The notes beneath the pieces are model-generated. The model did not search any database, was not told the origin of the DNA, and saw nothing but the letters and a program-made list of their open reading frames with translations. Positions 53,708 to 63,340 of a stretch of DNA of 64,000 bases are shown piece after piece. The stretch is from Kineothrix alysoides. Lineage in GTDB: Bacteria > Bacillota > Clostridia > Lachnospirales > Lachnospiraceae. The translations under genes and the position numbers were made by a program. The DNA lies in contig NZ_JPNB01000001.1 of the NCBI RefSeq assembly GCF_000732725.1, positions 1,550,001 to 1,614,000 on the forward strand, written 5' to 3'. Each line of letters begins with the position of its first letter. Positions within the stretch are counted from its first letter, which is position 1.

Positions 53708-54103
53708 CTAAGCAAATTTAGCAAGTACCCCGTTGATAAATCCGGGAGAATTGTCCTGCCCAAACTTTTTTGCCAATTCTACAGCTTCATTGATTGCCAC
53801 TCCCGTGGGAATTTCGTCATCATACTTTATTTCATAAATAGCAAGACGAATAAGAGTCAGATCTACCTTCCCCATACGGGAAGTATCCCACCCTTTCGTT
53901 TCTTTATTAATCATCTCGTCGATGACATCAAGCTTGGAAACAATATCTTCATACTTTTTTAAAATATAGCGTTCACTTTCTTCATCCGCCGTATTCTCGT
54001 CTTCAAAAAACAGCTTTTCCTGCTCCGGCATATCCTCTCTCGCATTGAATTCCACGCGAAAGAGCAATTTGAAAATCTGTTCCCGCAGTTCTCTTCTTCC
54101 CAT
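53708..54103 (-). CDS. nusB: Transcription antitermination factor NusB
   Basis: It acts with NusE in rRNA antitermination. The start [18 protein letters not shown] and the C-terminal [49 protein letters not shown] are classic. The 131 residues fit. It lies between the Asp23 gene and xseA. Confidence 0.95.
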   Translation of the reverse strand: MGRRELREQIFKLLFRVEFNAREDMPEQEKLFFEDENTADEESERYILKKYEDIVSKLDVIDEMINKETKGWDTSRMGKVDLTLIRLAIYEIKYDDEIPTGVAINEAVELAKKFGQDNSPGFINGVLAKFA

Positions 54104-54116
54104 GGGTATACTCTTC

Positions 54117-54509
54117 CTATCTGTCTTTTTGCATATTCACGCCTGCGATGCGGATGTTCACACTTGATACCTCGAGTCCTGTCATATTTTCAATGGCATT
54201 CTTCACCTTTTCCTGAACCTTGCGGCTGGTTACAGGAATATTGTATCCGTATTCCATGATAAGCGCCAAATCGACCTCTACTACCTTATCCAGAACATCG
54301 ACCTTTACACCCTTTTTCATATTTTTTACACCGACCATACTCATCAACTCGTTGGTCGCATTGCCCGCCATAGACGCAACACCTTCCACCTCCGTAGATG
54401 CGATTCCAGCTATCATTGCAACCACATCGTCCGCTATTTTAACCGCTCCGGTGCTTTCATCCTCCTGCAATACATATGTGCTTCTATCTAATTCCTTTTC
54501 CATATTCAT
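54117..54509 (-). CDS. Asp23/Gls24 family protein
   Basis: A 130-residue protein with the Asp23 core ([82 protein letters not shown]). Relatives such as Bacillus YqhY are encoded next to nusB and affect envelope or lipid homeostasis. It lies 13 bases upstream of nusB. Confidence 0.9.
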   Translation of the reverse strand: MNMEKELDRSTYVLQEDESTGAVKIADDVVAMIAGIASTEVEGVASMAGNATNELMSMVGVKNMKKGVKVDVLDKVVEVDLALIMEYGYNIPVTSRKVQEKVKNAIENMTGLEVSSVNIRIAGVNMQKDR

Positions 54510-54621
54510 AACCCTGCCTTTCTCATAACCTGCTAACTATATCTATTTGTATAATATACCAAAATTTACGACTTTTGCATAGACCTTTCTTTCAAGGCAG
54601 ACGAGTATAACTACAAGCATT

Positions 54622-55905
54622 TTACAGCCAGAAGCTTAGGCTTAACTGTTCTTGGTTGTCCGCATAGGCAATGACCCCGTCCGGGCTGTCCAAATACTCG
54701 AAAATTTCCTGCGCTTCGATTAAAGCCGCCTCCATCTCCTCATACACGAAAGCATCGCTGCACTTTAATGTAACGTAAGTGCTCCCTTCTTCGTATTCCC
54801 TTATAAAGAGTTCCTTCAGCTTGTCCCTATCCACAGAAGAAAAATAAGCGCCTTCCCGCACGTAATAATTCGCCAGCATGGAATTACATTCCGGCAAGGC
54901 TACCACATTTTCTATGGTATGTGTTTTACCCAGCTGTTCGGTAGTAACACATAGGTAATCGTAATTGATGGTCGGCAGATGCTCTTTCTCATATCCCGTA
55001 TCATCTTGTGCTTCCTCCATCTGATAAGAAGCGTCTCCCCATGTGGGGTCCACATAATAATAATTTCCGTCTATCATTACCAGATTCCATGCATGGCCTT
55101 CTCCATCAGAGACCCTTCCGATTACCAGCGTCGAAAAAATATCCAGACGCCCTAACAGATACTGCATCGCCTTCGCATATCCCTGACATACAGACTCCCC
55201 ATACAAAAAGACGGAACAAATATTTTGATTATCGGCGGCCTGAGAGTTATATTCGGTGGTACTTATGATATAATCATAAATATACTTCACTTTCTCATAT
55301 TCATCCGCACCCGCCGGAAGTCCGGCAAGGCATTTTTCCACATAAACATCAATAAGCCTCTGTCTGCGCTTCGCCTCTTCCTCATCGATGTGATAGGTTC
55401 CGGTAAAAGTAATCTTTTTCAGTTCTTCGCCCAGCGTGTATTTGGTAAAAGTGTAACCATCCACATAAAAAATCTCAGGATGGTCGTTTAAGACACACTG
55501 AAAAACCTTATCTATGCTGTTAATATCCATGCTGGAAATGAGCACATCTTCTCCCCAGCCGGAAAGCACCTGAAATATTTCTGCATAAACGACTTGCTCT
55601 TCTTCGGTAAGCCTTTCAAAATTGTAATTTCCCTTTTGTGCATAAAGAAGCCCCGGCAACTCTTCCTCTGTAAGGCCAAGAGCGGCTCGAACCGTATCGT
55701 CGTTCTTCTCCGACTCTCCTAATGTCCGGGAAGCCTCCGCCCCCTCCTCATTTGTCTCTTCCGCGAGTGTTCCATACTCATTTTCTTCCGCACTTTTTTC
55801 TTCGGCCATCGTTACAGGCAACTTCTCGGGCGTTTTCACTTCCGGAGCACATCCCATAAGCAGAAGAAATACTAGTAAAAAGGCAATCCGATTTTTTTTC
55901 ATCAT
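54622..55905 (-). CDS. Transglutaminase-like lipoprotein
   Basis: A signal peptide ends in a lipobox (LLLMGC, C19), followed by an acidic linker to about residue 70. The transglutaminase-like core has a complete catalytic set, C240 (GESVCQGYA), H271 (GHAWN) and D286 (VDPTWGD). It is therefore a surface enzyme, probably a protease or peptidoglycan-modifying protein, but the substrate is unknown. The 427 residues are intact. It is 1 base from the prfC stop, so it is likely co-transcribed. Confidence 0.85.
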   Translation of the reverse strand: MMKKNRIAFLLVFLLLMGCAPEVKTPEKLPVTMAEEKSAEENEYGTLAEETNEEGAEASRTLGESEKNDDTVRAALGLTEEELPGLLYAQKGNYNFERLTEEEQVVYAEIFQVLSGWGEDVLISSMDINSIDKVFQCVLNDHPEIFYVDGYTFTKYTLGEELKKITFTGTYHIDEEEAKRRQRLIDVYVEKCLAGLPAGADEYEKVKYIYDYIISTTEYNSQAADNQNICSVFLYGESVCQGYAKAMQYLLGRLDIFSTLVIGRVSDGEGHAWNLVMIDGNYYYVDPTWGDASYQMEEAQDDTGYEKEHLPTINYDYLCVTTEQLGKTHTIENVVALPECNSMLANYYVREGAYFSSVDRDKLKELFIREYEEGSTYVTLKCSDAFVYEEMEAALIEAQEIFEYLDSPDGVIAYADNQEQLSLSFWL

Positions 55906-57498
55906 TTAATCACGTCCAAATTCAGATAATATTAATCCTTTATTTCTGTCGAGTGTCATACCGATACTCCATTGATTGATGAAAAGAAGCAAGGGGTTCC
56001 CCTTCATATCCTTCACCTTTTTCATATCGGAGGTCCCCGTCAGCTTTACCATATCGATATCCTTATTCTCCACCCAGCGAATGTATTCGTATGGCAGATT
56101 CTCAAGTCTTATTTCTACATTATATTCGTTTTCCAACCGGTATTTTAAAACCTCGAACTGCAGCACGCCTACCACGCCTACTACAATTTCCTCCATACCG
56201 GTATTGAATTCCTGAAAAATCTGAATCGCGCCTTCCTGCGCAATCTGTGTAATACCCTTTACGAACTGCTTGCGCTTCATCGTATCCATCTGACGTACCC
56301 GCGCGAAATGCTCTGGCGCAAAGGTAGGAATTCCTTCATACTGAAATTGTTCCTTAGGCATGCAAAGAGTATCTCCAATGGCGAAAATTCCCGGATCGAA
56401 CACTCCGATAATATCCCCTGCGTATGCCTCGTCCAATATCTTCCTCTCGCTTGCCATAATCTGCTGCGGCTGAGACAGTCGCATGATCTTCCCACCCTGA
56501 ATGTGTTTCACTTCCATGCTGGCTTCGTATTTCCCGGAACAAATCCTCATGAATGCGATTCTATCCCGGTGGGCCTTATTCATATTCGCCTGAATCTTGA
56601 ATACAAATGCCGAAAAGTCGTTCTCTACCGGATGTATCAAGCCTATATCCGCTTTCCTGGGAAGTGGAATAGTCGTCATCTTGAGGAAATGCTGCAAAAA
56701 TATTTCCACGCCGAAGTTTGTCAGGGCAGAGCCGAAAAATACAGGAGTCAATTCGCCGGCCTGCACTACTTCCAGGTCAAATTCCGCACTGGCTCCGTCT
56801 AAAAGCTCCACTTCCTCCAAAAACTGCTTCTTCACGTCCTCTCCGATATATTTGGAAAGCTCGTCCTTTTCCTCAATAGGGATTACTGTAGTCTCCCCCT
56901 CCTTCGTTCCTTTTTGCGTATCCGTATACATGATTACGCTTTTTTCTTCTCTGTCATAAACGCCCTTAAAGTTCTTACCGGAGCCTATGGGCCAGTTGAC
57001 AGGACATGTAGCAATACCGAGTTCCCGCTCTATTTCGTCCAAAAGCTCAAACATATCGCCTGCATCTCTATCCATCTTATTGATAAAGGTAAAGATGGGA
57101 ATCTTCCGCATGACACATACCTTAAAAAGTTTTCTCGTCTGAGCCTCCACACCTTTGGAAGCATCGATGACCATAACTGCCGAATCCGCCGCCATCAAGG
57201 TACGATAAGTGTCCTCGGAAAAATCTTGATGTCCCGGGGTATCCAATATATTAATACAATATCCGTCATATTCAAATTGCAGAACGCTGGAAGTAACAGA
57301 AATACCTCTCTCCTTTTCTATCTCCATCCAGTCGGAAACCGCATGTCTGGCGGTAGCCTTTCCCTTTACGCTTCCGGCCAGATTGATGGCTCCTCCATAG
57401 AGCAGGAATTTCTCCGTCAAAGTGGTCTTTCCCGCATCGGGATGCGAAATAATCGCAAAAGTCCTCCGCTTGTTTATTTCCTCTGCATAGTTGCTCAC
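55906..57498 (-). CDS. prfC: Peptide chain release factor 3
   Basis: This GTPase recycles RF1/RF2 after termination. The G1 motif is ISHPDAGKTTLTEK, with DTPGHQDFSEDTYRTL and FINKMDRDAGD for G3 and G4. Translation-factor domains II and III follow. The 530 residues match. The start is GTG with GGAGG 8 bases upstream (the ATG two bases earlier is followed at once by TGA). Confidence 0.96.
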   Translation of the reverse strand: MSNYAEEINKRRTFAIISHPDAGKTTLTEKFLLYGGAINLAGSVKGKATARHAVSDWMEIEKERGISVTSSVLQFEYDGYCINILDTPGHQDFSEDTYRTLMAADSAVMVIDASKGVEAQTRKLFKVCVMRKIPIFTFINKMDRDAGDMFELLDEIERELGIATCPVNWPIGSGKNFKGVYDREEKSVIMYTDTQKGTKEGETTVIPIEEKDELSKYIGEDVKKQFLEEVELLDGASAEFDLEVVQAGELTPVFFGSALTNFGVEIFLQHFLKMTTIPLPRKADIGLIHPVENDFSAFVFKIQANMNKAHRDRIAFMRICSGKYEASMEVKHIQGGKIMRLSQPQQIMASERKILDEAYAGDIIGVFDPGIFAIGDTLCMPKEQFQYEGIPTFAPEHFARVRQMDTMKRKQFVKGITQIAQEGAIQIFQEFNTGMEEIVVGVVGVLQFEVLKYRLENEYNVEIRLENLPYEYIRWVENKDIDMVKLTGTSDMKKVKDMKGNPLLLFINQWSIGMTLDRNKGLILSEFGRD

Positions 57499-57521
57499 AT
57501 TTTTATCCTCCTGTTTCTCTT

Positions 57522-58673
57522 TTACAGCATCGTTTTTCCGTCAAACTGAGGCTCTATTTCAAAATAATCCAGCACCGTTGCGCCAATATCCGCAAAGGTG
57601 TCTCTCGTCCCCAGATTCTTCGGTTCTATATTTTTTCCGTACATAAGAAACGGCGTGTGTTCCCTCGAATGATCCGTTGATACCGTATAGCCCGGGTCGC
57701 ATCCGTGATCCGCCGTAATCATAAGCACATCCTCAGTCCCCATTTTTCCAAGAATCTCCGGCAGCCTCGTGTCGAAATAGGTAAGAGCCGTCGCATAGCC
57801 GTCGATGTCGTTCCTATGTCCGTACAGCATATCGTAGTCTACCAGATTGATAAAGCACAGTCCACAAAAATCTTTTTCCATCATTTCCAGCGTCTTATCA
57901 ATTCCGTCTTCATTGCTTTTTGTATAAGTGAATTCCGTAATTCCTTTTCCTGCAAAAATATCGTTTATTTTTCCTACAGCAATGACATCTCTGCCTTCCT
58001 CTTTTAGCTGATCCAGCATAGTAACAGAGGGCGGCTGTAAGGAATAATCATGTCTTCCCGAGGTACGCACATAATTGCCGCTGACGCCTGCAAAAGGTCT
58101 GGCTATTACTCTTCCCACCCCGTGCTTTCCGGCAAGCAGCTTTCTTGCCATAGCGCAGTATTCATATAAGGTATCAAGAGGCACAACATCTTCATGGGCG
58201 GCAATTTGAAATACGCTGTCCGCAGAAGTATATACTATGAGCTTTCCGGTCTTCACATGCTCATCGCCGTAATCTTTGATTACCTCCGTACCTGAATAGG
58301 GTTTGTTACATAGTATTTCCCTTCCGGTCAGGGCTGTAAATTCATCGATGACCTCCTTCGGAAATCCGTCAGGATAAGTAGGAAGCGGTTCCTTCGATAG
58401 AACTCCCGCAATTTCCCAATGTCCGATTGTCGTATCCTTTCCCTTGGAAGCCTCTTTCATGCGGGCGATTGTGGCCATCTGCTTCTGCGTTTTCTCCCCG
58501 CAGGTAACTCCGTCTATATTGAATAATCCCAAGCCTTTCATATTAGGCATGGAAAAATAAGGACTGGATGCGGCAGAAGACAGGGTATTGGTCCCTTCAT
58601 CCCCATATTCCTTCGCATCCTCCATCTCTCCAATTCCTACACTGTCGAGTACAATTAAAAATATACGTTTCAT
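57522..58673 (-). CDS. deoB: Phosphopentomutase
   Basis: It interconverts ribose 1- and 5-phosphates in nucleoside catabolism. Alkaline-phosphatase-superfamily metal sites are visible: IVLDSVGIGEMEDA near the start, the Thr-containing GKDTTIGHWE, and MITADHGCDPG with STDHSREHTPFLMYG. The 383 residues fit. It lies 23 bases upstream of prfC. No other deo gene is nearby. Confidence 0.95.
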   Translation of the reverse strand: MKRIFLIVLDSVGIGEMEDAKEYGDEGTNTLSSAASSPYFSMPNMKGLGLFNIDGVTCGEKTQKQMATIARMKEASKGKDTTIGHWEIAGVLSKEPLPTYPDGFPKEVIDEFTALTGREILCNKPYSGTEVIKDYGDEHVKTGKLIVYTSADSVFQIAAHEDVVPLDTLYEYCAMARKLLAGKHGVGRVIARPFAGVSGNYVRTSGRHDYSLQPPSVTMLDQLKEEGRDVIAVGKINDIFAGKGITEFTYTKSNEDGIDKTLEMMEKDFCGLCFINLVDYDMLYGHRNDIDGYATALTYFDTRLPEILGKMGTEDVLMITADHGCDPGYTVSTDHSREHTPFLMYGKNIEPKNLGTRDTFADIGATVLDYFEIEPQFDGKTML

Positions 58674-58850
58674 AAGTACACCTCTCTGCTTCTCTTTGCA
58701 TGGCGCATCCTCTGCCGGACACGTTTAAATTACTGACTAGCGTTACATATTATAGCACATCTTTTCACTCAAATAAACTCTTATATTTTTGCGTAAAGCT
58801 CTTTTGCAGACGGAAGCTTATTTTCTTATTTTAACTTCTTTTTTCATTCC

Positions 58851-59594
58851 TTATTCTGCCGCAGTCGTGCTTATAATAATCGTTTCAGGCGCTACTCCGG
58901 TTTTGCGGATGATGATATCTTCAATCTGAGCGCGCTGTGCCTCCGACAGCTCCGTCGCATTCACTACTACGTCCACACCGGTGGTGCTGATGCTCACTAC
59001 TACATCGGAAAAGCCTTTTGCTTCCAACAGGATCTCTGCGGACGTCTCTTTTTCCGCAATATCCGTAAGGGCTATCATATTGTCAACGGCTTCCTGTTTC
59101 TGGCTTTCAGTAATATTAGCGTTGTTGATGATTTCCAATAACGTTTCTTTATTCTTTGCTCTTGTCTGTTCCTTTAACAGCTTAGCTCCGGAAAGTGAGC
59201 TCGTGTTGGAGGTAGAGGTAAATACAGCTTCACCAGGCACTCCGCTATCCGCAGGAGTGGTTTCATTCACGTTCTCCGCCATTCCTTCATCTAGATAATC
59301 AGAAACAACTACACCCCCATCGGAATCGAGGCTTTCAATGTCTCCATAGGCGGAATCCAAAGCAGCATCTTCATCGGAAATATCAAAGAGTGAAGCAACA
59401 TCCTTATCCACTGTGCCGGAGTCGGTGCTGTCTGCATTCAAACCGTCATCGTCGCTAACCACCGTGTCACTTTCTACTGTCATGATATCCTCTTGTGTAA
59501 CCTTTGTACCTGCAAAATTCAGGTATCCTGCAACTGCAATCATAATTGCAAGTGCAGTAATCATAATCTGGTTCTTTTTAAGCATATTTTTCAC
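58851..59594 (-). CDS. spoIIIAH: Stage III sporulation protein AH
   Basis: A mother-cell protein that pairs with SpoIIQ to form the feeding-tube channel. An N-terminal membrane segment (about 9-28) is followed by an acidic linker of about 110 residues. The C-terminal ring-building domain runs from about 140 (ETLLEIINNANITESQKQEAVDNMIALTDIAEKETSAEILLEAKGFSDVVVSI). The start is GTG with GGGGAG 6 bases upstream. It is the last gene of the operon. Confidence 0.92.
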   Translation of the reverse strand: MKNMLKKNQIMITALAIMIAVAGYLNFAGTKVTQEDIMTVESDTVVSDDDGLNADSTDSGTVDKDVASLFDISDEDAALDSAYGDIESLDSDGGVVVSDYLDEGMAENVNETTPADSGVPGEAVFTSTSNTSSLSGAKLLKEQTRAKNKETLLEIINNANITESQKQEAVDNMIALTDIAEKETSAEILLEAKGFSDVVVSISTTGVDVVVNATELSEAQRAQIEDIIIRKTGVAPETIIISTTAAE

Positions 59595-59625
59595 GCGATT
59601 CTCCCCTTTTCTTTATTCGGTTTCC

Positions 59626-60297
59626 TTATTCGGATTTCATTTTGATTATTTTAATTTTATGTGACTCTATATCAAATAATGCCACAATTGCTTCAGTAAT
59701 ATTTTTCCTTACTTCAGGTTTGTCACCTCCCTGAACTACGACTACCACGCCTTCTATTTCGGGCTGCAAGGTTTTCACCACATAGGGTGTGCTGCTTCCG
59801 TCACTTTCTTTCACATATACCGTTTCTTCCTGAATGTCAGATTCTTCTATGTTTCTGCTTCCGCCCCCCGCATCGCTTTCCGCCGTAGTGCTCTTCGTCT
59901 CAGGAATATCCTTCTCTACGACAGCCTCTTTCGAAGTACCCGCCGTTATCGCTACCTTTACTTTTCCAGCCCCCTCCATTGAGGAAATTACCTGTTCTAA
60001 TTTATTCTCCATATATTGCTCATATGCCTCGGCGTCTCCATTTATGGATGCCGGGGCATATATTTCTTCGCTGTTTTTATTTTCTTCCGAGCCCGCATTC
60101 TGCGTTATTTTCATTTTATCCGAATCCATGCTCCATATTCCGGAGTCCTTAGAACTTTTTTCCGAGGTCTGGGAAGTGGGAAGTGCAATGATGATGAGCA
60201 GTATTCCTACAAGGATGAAAATAACGAATTGATCCTTTCCCGGCTTTTTTCCTTCTTTAATTTTTTTCCATATGCCAATTTTTTTTTCTTCTTCCAC
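59626..60297 (-). CDS. spoIIIAG: Stage III sporulation protein AG
   Basis: A ring-forming component of the SpoIIIA-SpoIIQ complex. It has a single membrane segment (about 23-40), a linker, and a C-terminal domain (EQYMENKLEQVISSMEGAGKVKVAITAGTSKEAVVEKDIPETKST and the end VVVVVQGGDKPEVRKNITEAIVALFDIESHKIKIIKM). It lies 31 bases before spoIIIAH and is of normal length. Confidence 0.92.
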   Translation of the reverse strand: MEEEKKIGIWKKIKEGKKPGKDQFVIFILVGILLIIIALPTSQTSEKSSKDSGIWSMDSDKMKITQNAGSEENKNSEEIYAPASINGDAEAYEQYMENKLEQVISSMEGAGKVKVAITAGTSKEAVVEKDIPETKSTTAESDAGGGSRNIEESDIQEETVYVKESDGSSTPYVVKTLQPEIEGVVVVVQGGDKPEVRKNITEAIVALFDIESHKIKIIKMKSE

Positions 60298-60306
60298 AAG
60301 AGCCTC

Positions 60307-60975
60307 CTATTTTACGATTATTTCCACGTATGATTCATCCGTTCCCAAGCGGGTGCAGAATTCTTTTTTCATTTCTGTTATTTTTTCTGCATCTTCTCCG
60401 GTTCCGTTTATATAAGATCCCTCCGCTTCTTTTTTAGCTCCATCCGGATATGTTCCTTTTTCTTCCGAAAGGGAAGACGATACCTTCACATCGATCTTCA
60501 CTTCATCTACCATATCGATGCCATAAGCCCCCTCCTCTTCTCTGCCGGCAATTCCTCCATATCCATCTTTTTCCTGAAATACCTTTACCGTAAGCTTAGG
60601 CGGCTCTTCATATAAAAAGACCTCACTTACCCCATATCCATAGTTTCCTGCAATCTCTGCCAGATTCTCTTTGATTTCTTCCTCAAGAGCCTGCGTAAGT
60701 TTCCCATCTTCCTCTTTTTCATATACCACTCCGACATCTTCCATCGCCTTATCCATTTCCCGCTGAAATTCCTCTACAGCCGACCATATTTCTCCCTTGT
60801 CCGCCCCTAAAAGCAGTGCCCTTACCGGAACGATGAACTGTGCCAATATCATGATACCAACTAAAACTTTGATATACTTTTCGTAGGATTTCTCCGCCGC
60901 AAAGTGCATGATACTCTGCGCACATATAATAAAAATTCCTATCTGTTTCATGAATTCCAAAAAAGAATATCCCAC
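60307..60975 (-). CDS. spoIIIAF: Stage III sporulation protein AF
   Basis: Two N-terminal membrane segments (IGIFIICAQSIMHFAA and KVLVGIMILAQFIVPV) are followed by a soluble domain that ends with KEFCTRLGTDESYVEIIVK. The 222 residues fit the family. The ATG is 2 bases after the spoIIIAE stop. Confidence 0.9.
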   Translation of the reverse strand: MGYSFLEFMKQIGIFIICAQSIMHFAAEKSYEKYIKVLVGIMILAQFIVPVRALLLGADKGEIWSAVEEFQREMDKAMEDVGVVYEKEEDGKLTQALEEEIKENLAEIAGNYGYGVSEVFLYEEPPKLTVKVFQEKDGYGGIAGREEEGAYGIDMVDEVKIDVKVSSSLSEEKGTYPDGAKKEAEGSYINGTGEDAEKITEMKKEFCTRLGTDESYVEIIVK

Positions 60976-60977
60976 AA

Positions 60978-62207
60978 CTACATCCCCTTACCTGTCGTAT
61001 ATGCAACAATCGCTATTGTAATGATAAACAGCGCCACAGATGTAAACGTCGTGCGAAACAGCAATAGACTTCCATCCCCCACCCTGTCTGTACATCCTGT
61101 AATTCTCTTATCGCTTACGATTCCTACTAAGGCCGCACTCCCCTTCATAATGCAAGCTATAACAAGCAGCTTCGCTAAAGGAATAAGGCAAATTGCAAGA
61201 AGAAGAAGCAACATGAGAATGCCGATGCTGTTTTTTATTAATACCGCCGAACCGATGAGCATTTCTGTTACCCCCTCCGCAAGATTCCCGATTCCCGGTA
61301 TAGCAGATACCGCTTTCTTCACTGCGGTCGTCCTGAGAGAATCTATAACAGGTGTTATCATTGATTGGAACAGACTTAATCCTGTGATTGCCCCCATCGC
61401 CACCTTAAGCCCCAGCACAATTCCTTTTTTTAAAAATTCTAACATAAGGGTAAGACGTTCCTCTGCCCATATCCCGTTCATCAGCGCCATCAGCACATAA
61501 CTGTATATGAGAGGCATCATAATACATAACAACAGTTTTTCTACTCCATATACTAAAAATAACGTAAATTGGTAATATGCAGCCGCCGTTGCAGCCCCCG
61601 TCGCCGCTCCGATAGCCATGAAATAAGTAGGAATGAACATCTTGATGAACAACACGATATTTTCCACCGCTTCAGAGGCAATTCCGGCCGCGGCCAAAAA
61701 CGATTTCATCAGCACCGCCATCAGTAATAAATAGAGAAAGTAAAATCCAATATCCGCTATTTGATGGCTTTTAAACATATCTGAGAAGTTGGAAAAAAGC
61801 GCCGAAATAATGCCCAGAATCAGAATGGATACGAAAATATTTCTCATTCCGGACAGTTCATTAAAAAGCATCCCCTTTACTCCATCCCAAAGCAGTTTAA
61901 TCGCATTCAAAATATCTCCCTGCAATATACTGGACAGGACTTCGTGTACATCAAATTCATAATTGGGCAGTATGCGGTCAAGGTTATCTGATATTTCATC
62001 CATTCCGTATTCTCCCCACATATTTGCAAAGTTCACTGTAGCTTCTGCGGCATGGACCGGCTTGTCCATGAAAAAAGAAAGCACTAATACGAGCGCTGCA
62101 CTTAGCAATATTTTCTTCATTCTTATACCCCATTTCCTCTTTGGCGGACTCAAAATCAATAGTTGAAACCGCCTTTCTTTCAACTTTCTCTTCCCCTTTT
62201 CACTCAT
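60978..62207 (-). CDS. spoIIIAE: Stage III sporulation protein AE
   Basis: A polytopic membrane protein of the SpoIIIA channel. About eight hydrophobic segments lie in 409 residues, with the family-like ISALFSNFSDMFKSHQIADIGFYFLYLLLMAVLMKSF. A signal sequence (KKILLSAALVLVLSFFM) is preceded by a 29-residue charged lead. I keep the first ATG because AGGAG is 8 bases upstream and it overlaps the spoIIIAD stop (ATGA). ATG at 62120 is the alternative. Confidence 0.92.
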   Translation of the reverse strand: MSEKGKRKLKERRFQLLILSPPKRKWGIRMKKILLSAALVLVLSFFMDKPVHAAEATVNFANMWGEYGMDEISDNLDRILPNYEFDVHEVLSSILQGDILNAIKLLWDGVKGMLFNELSGMRNIFVSILILGIISALFSNFSDMFKSHQIADIGFYFLYLLLMAVLMKSFLAAAGIASEAVENIVLFIKMFIPTYFMAIGAATGAATAAAYYQFTLFLVYGVEKLLLCIMMPLIYSYVLMALMNGIWAEERLTLMLEFLKKGIVLGLKVAMGAITGLSLFQSMITPVIDSLRTTAVKKAVSAIPGIGNLAEGVTEMLIGSAVLIKNSIGILMLLLLLAICLIPLAKLLVIACIMKGSAALVGIVSDKRITGCTDRVGDGSLLLFRTTFTSVALFIITIAIVAYTTGKGM

Positions 62208-62590
62208 CCCGCTATCTCCTGAATGCTTTCAATAATAGCTAACAGAATTGGCATACCGGCAATTAGCACCGATAGCTTCCCGAAAATTTCCACCTGCCCG
62301 GCTATGGAAGAATATCCTGCGTCCTTGCATATCCCCGAGCAAAATTCACAAATATATGTGATTCCTATTACCTTGAGTAAAATCTGAAAATATGTATTAT
62401 TAGCGGTCATATATTGCTTCAGCTCTCCCATGCTGTTAAGCAACGAGCCAAGTCCCAAAACCGCTGAGGAAAAAATAATCAGACACACGCCAAAGCCGAT
62501 ATATAATCCATATTCCTGCTTGCCCGACTTGAACTGCAAAGCAATCATAACACCCGCTATTCCCAACATTCCTATCTTCAGCACATCCAT
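62204..62590 (-). CDS. spoIIIAD: Stage III sporulation protein AD
   Basis: A membrane protein of 128 residues and four hydrophobic segments, ending EFCSGICKDAGYSSIAGQVEIFGKLSVLIAGMPILLAIIESIQEI, which is typical. It is paired with spoIIIAC (16-base gap) and overlaps spoIIIAE by 4 bases. Confidence 0.92.
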   Translation of the reverse strand: MDVLKIGMLGIAGVMIALQFKSGKQEYGLYIGFGVCLIIFSSAVLGLGSLLNSMGELKQYMTANNTYFQILLKVIGITYICEFCSGICKDAGYSSIAGQVEIFGKLSVLIAGMPILLAIIESIQEIAG

Positions 62591-62606
62591 AACAATACCA
62601 TTCCTC

Positions 62607-62801
62607 CTATAATTCGAACAGATTTTGAATCATGGTAAACAAATCGTAAATGTATGGAATAATCCATGTCAAAACGAGTATCAAGCCGGCCAGACTAATT
62701 AAAAAGGCGTGCTCTTCCCTGCCGCTATGCTTTAATATCTGGCTCAAAATGGTTATCAATATTCCTACTGCCGCAATTTTAAATATTAGACTAACGCCCA
62801 T
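62607..62801 (-). CDS. spoIIIAC: Stage III sporulation protein AC
   Basis: A 64-residue two-segment membrane protein (MGVSLIFKIAAVGILITILSQILKHSGREEHAFLISLAGLILVLTWI). It matches SpoIIIAC in size, motif and position. Confidence 0.92.
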   Translation of the reverse strand: MGVSLIFKIAAVGILITILSQILKHSGREEHAFLISLAGLILVLTWIIPYIYDLFTMIQNLFEL

Positions 62802-62821
62802 ATTTCCCCCTTATGTACCGG

Positions 62822-63340
62822 TCATATTAGTATAATAGCGACAAGCAGACCGCCCATTACACTTAAACTCATAATTACCTTACTTTTATTTATCATATCT
62901 TCTTCCAGCTTCTTCACCGACAGTTCCAGACGATGTAAATACTGTTCGATTGCTTCCGCCTGCATTTTCCCATCCATATATCCGGCACAATCTCCGAAAT
63001 CCAGGCATACTCGCTTTTCCTCTTCGGACAATACCGCACCTTTTAAACACTTTTTCATGCATTCCTTCCATACTTCAGAAAAAGAACATCCGTTATTTAA
63101 CAGCATTTTTTCATATATTTCTTTAAAAGCCTTTCCGTAAGGCTCTTTTATCCTGCTCCCTATTCTCCGGCAGGCCTCCGGCAAGGGTGCCTTGCTGTAT
63201 GTAATTTCATTTTGCAGCATCTTAAATATCTGTTGTATCTGATATAAGGCATTTAGGTTATCTTTCATCCGGTTCTTAAAAGATAGGCCCAGCCCAAAGC
63301 TTCCGCCCATCAAAAATAAGATTCCTATCAGCCGTAACAT
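62822..63340 (-). CDS. spoIIIAB: Stage III sporulation protein AB
   Basis: An N-terminal membrane segment and a cytosolic helical domain related to GspF (LYQIQQIFKMLQNEITYSKAPLPEACRRI) precede a C-terminal membrane segment (KVIMSLSVMGGLLVAIILI). It has 172 residues. It overlaps spoIIIAA by 13 bases. Confidence 0.92.
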   Translation of the reverse strand: MLRLIGILFLMGGSFGLGLSFKNRMKDNLNALYQIQQIFKMLQNEITYSKAPLPEACRRIGSRIKEPYGKAFKEIYEKMLLNNGCSFSEVWKECMKKCLKGAVLSEEEKRVCLDFGDCAGYMDGKMQAEAIEQYLHRLELSVKKLEEDMINKSKVIMSLSVMGGLLVAIILI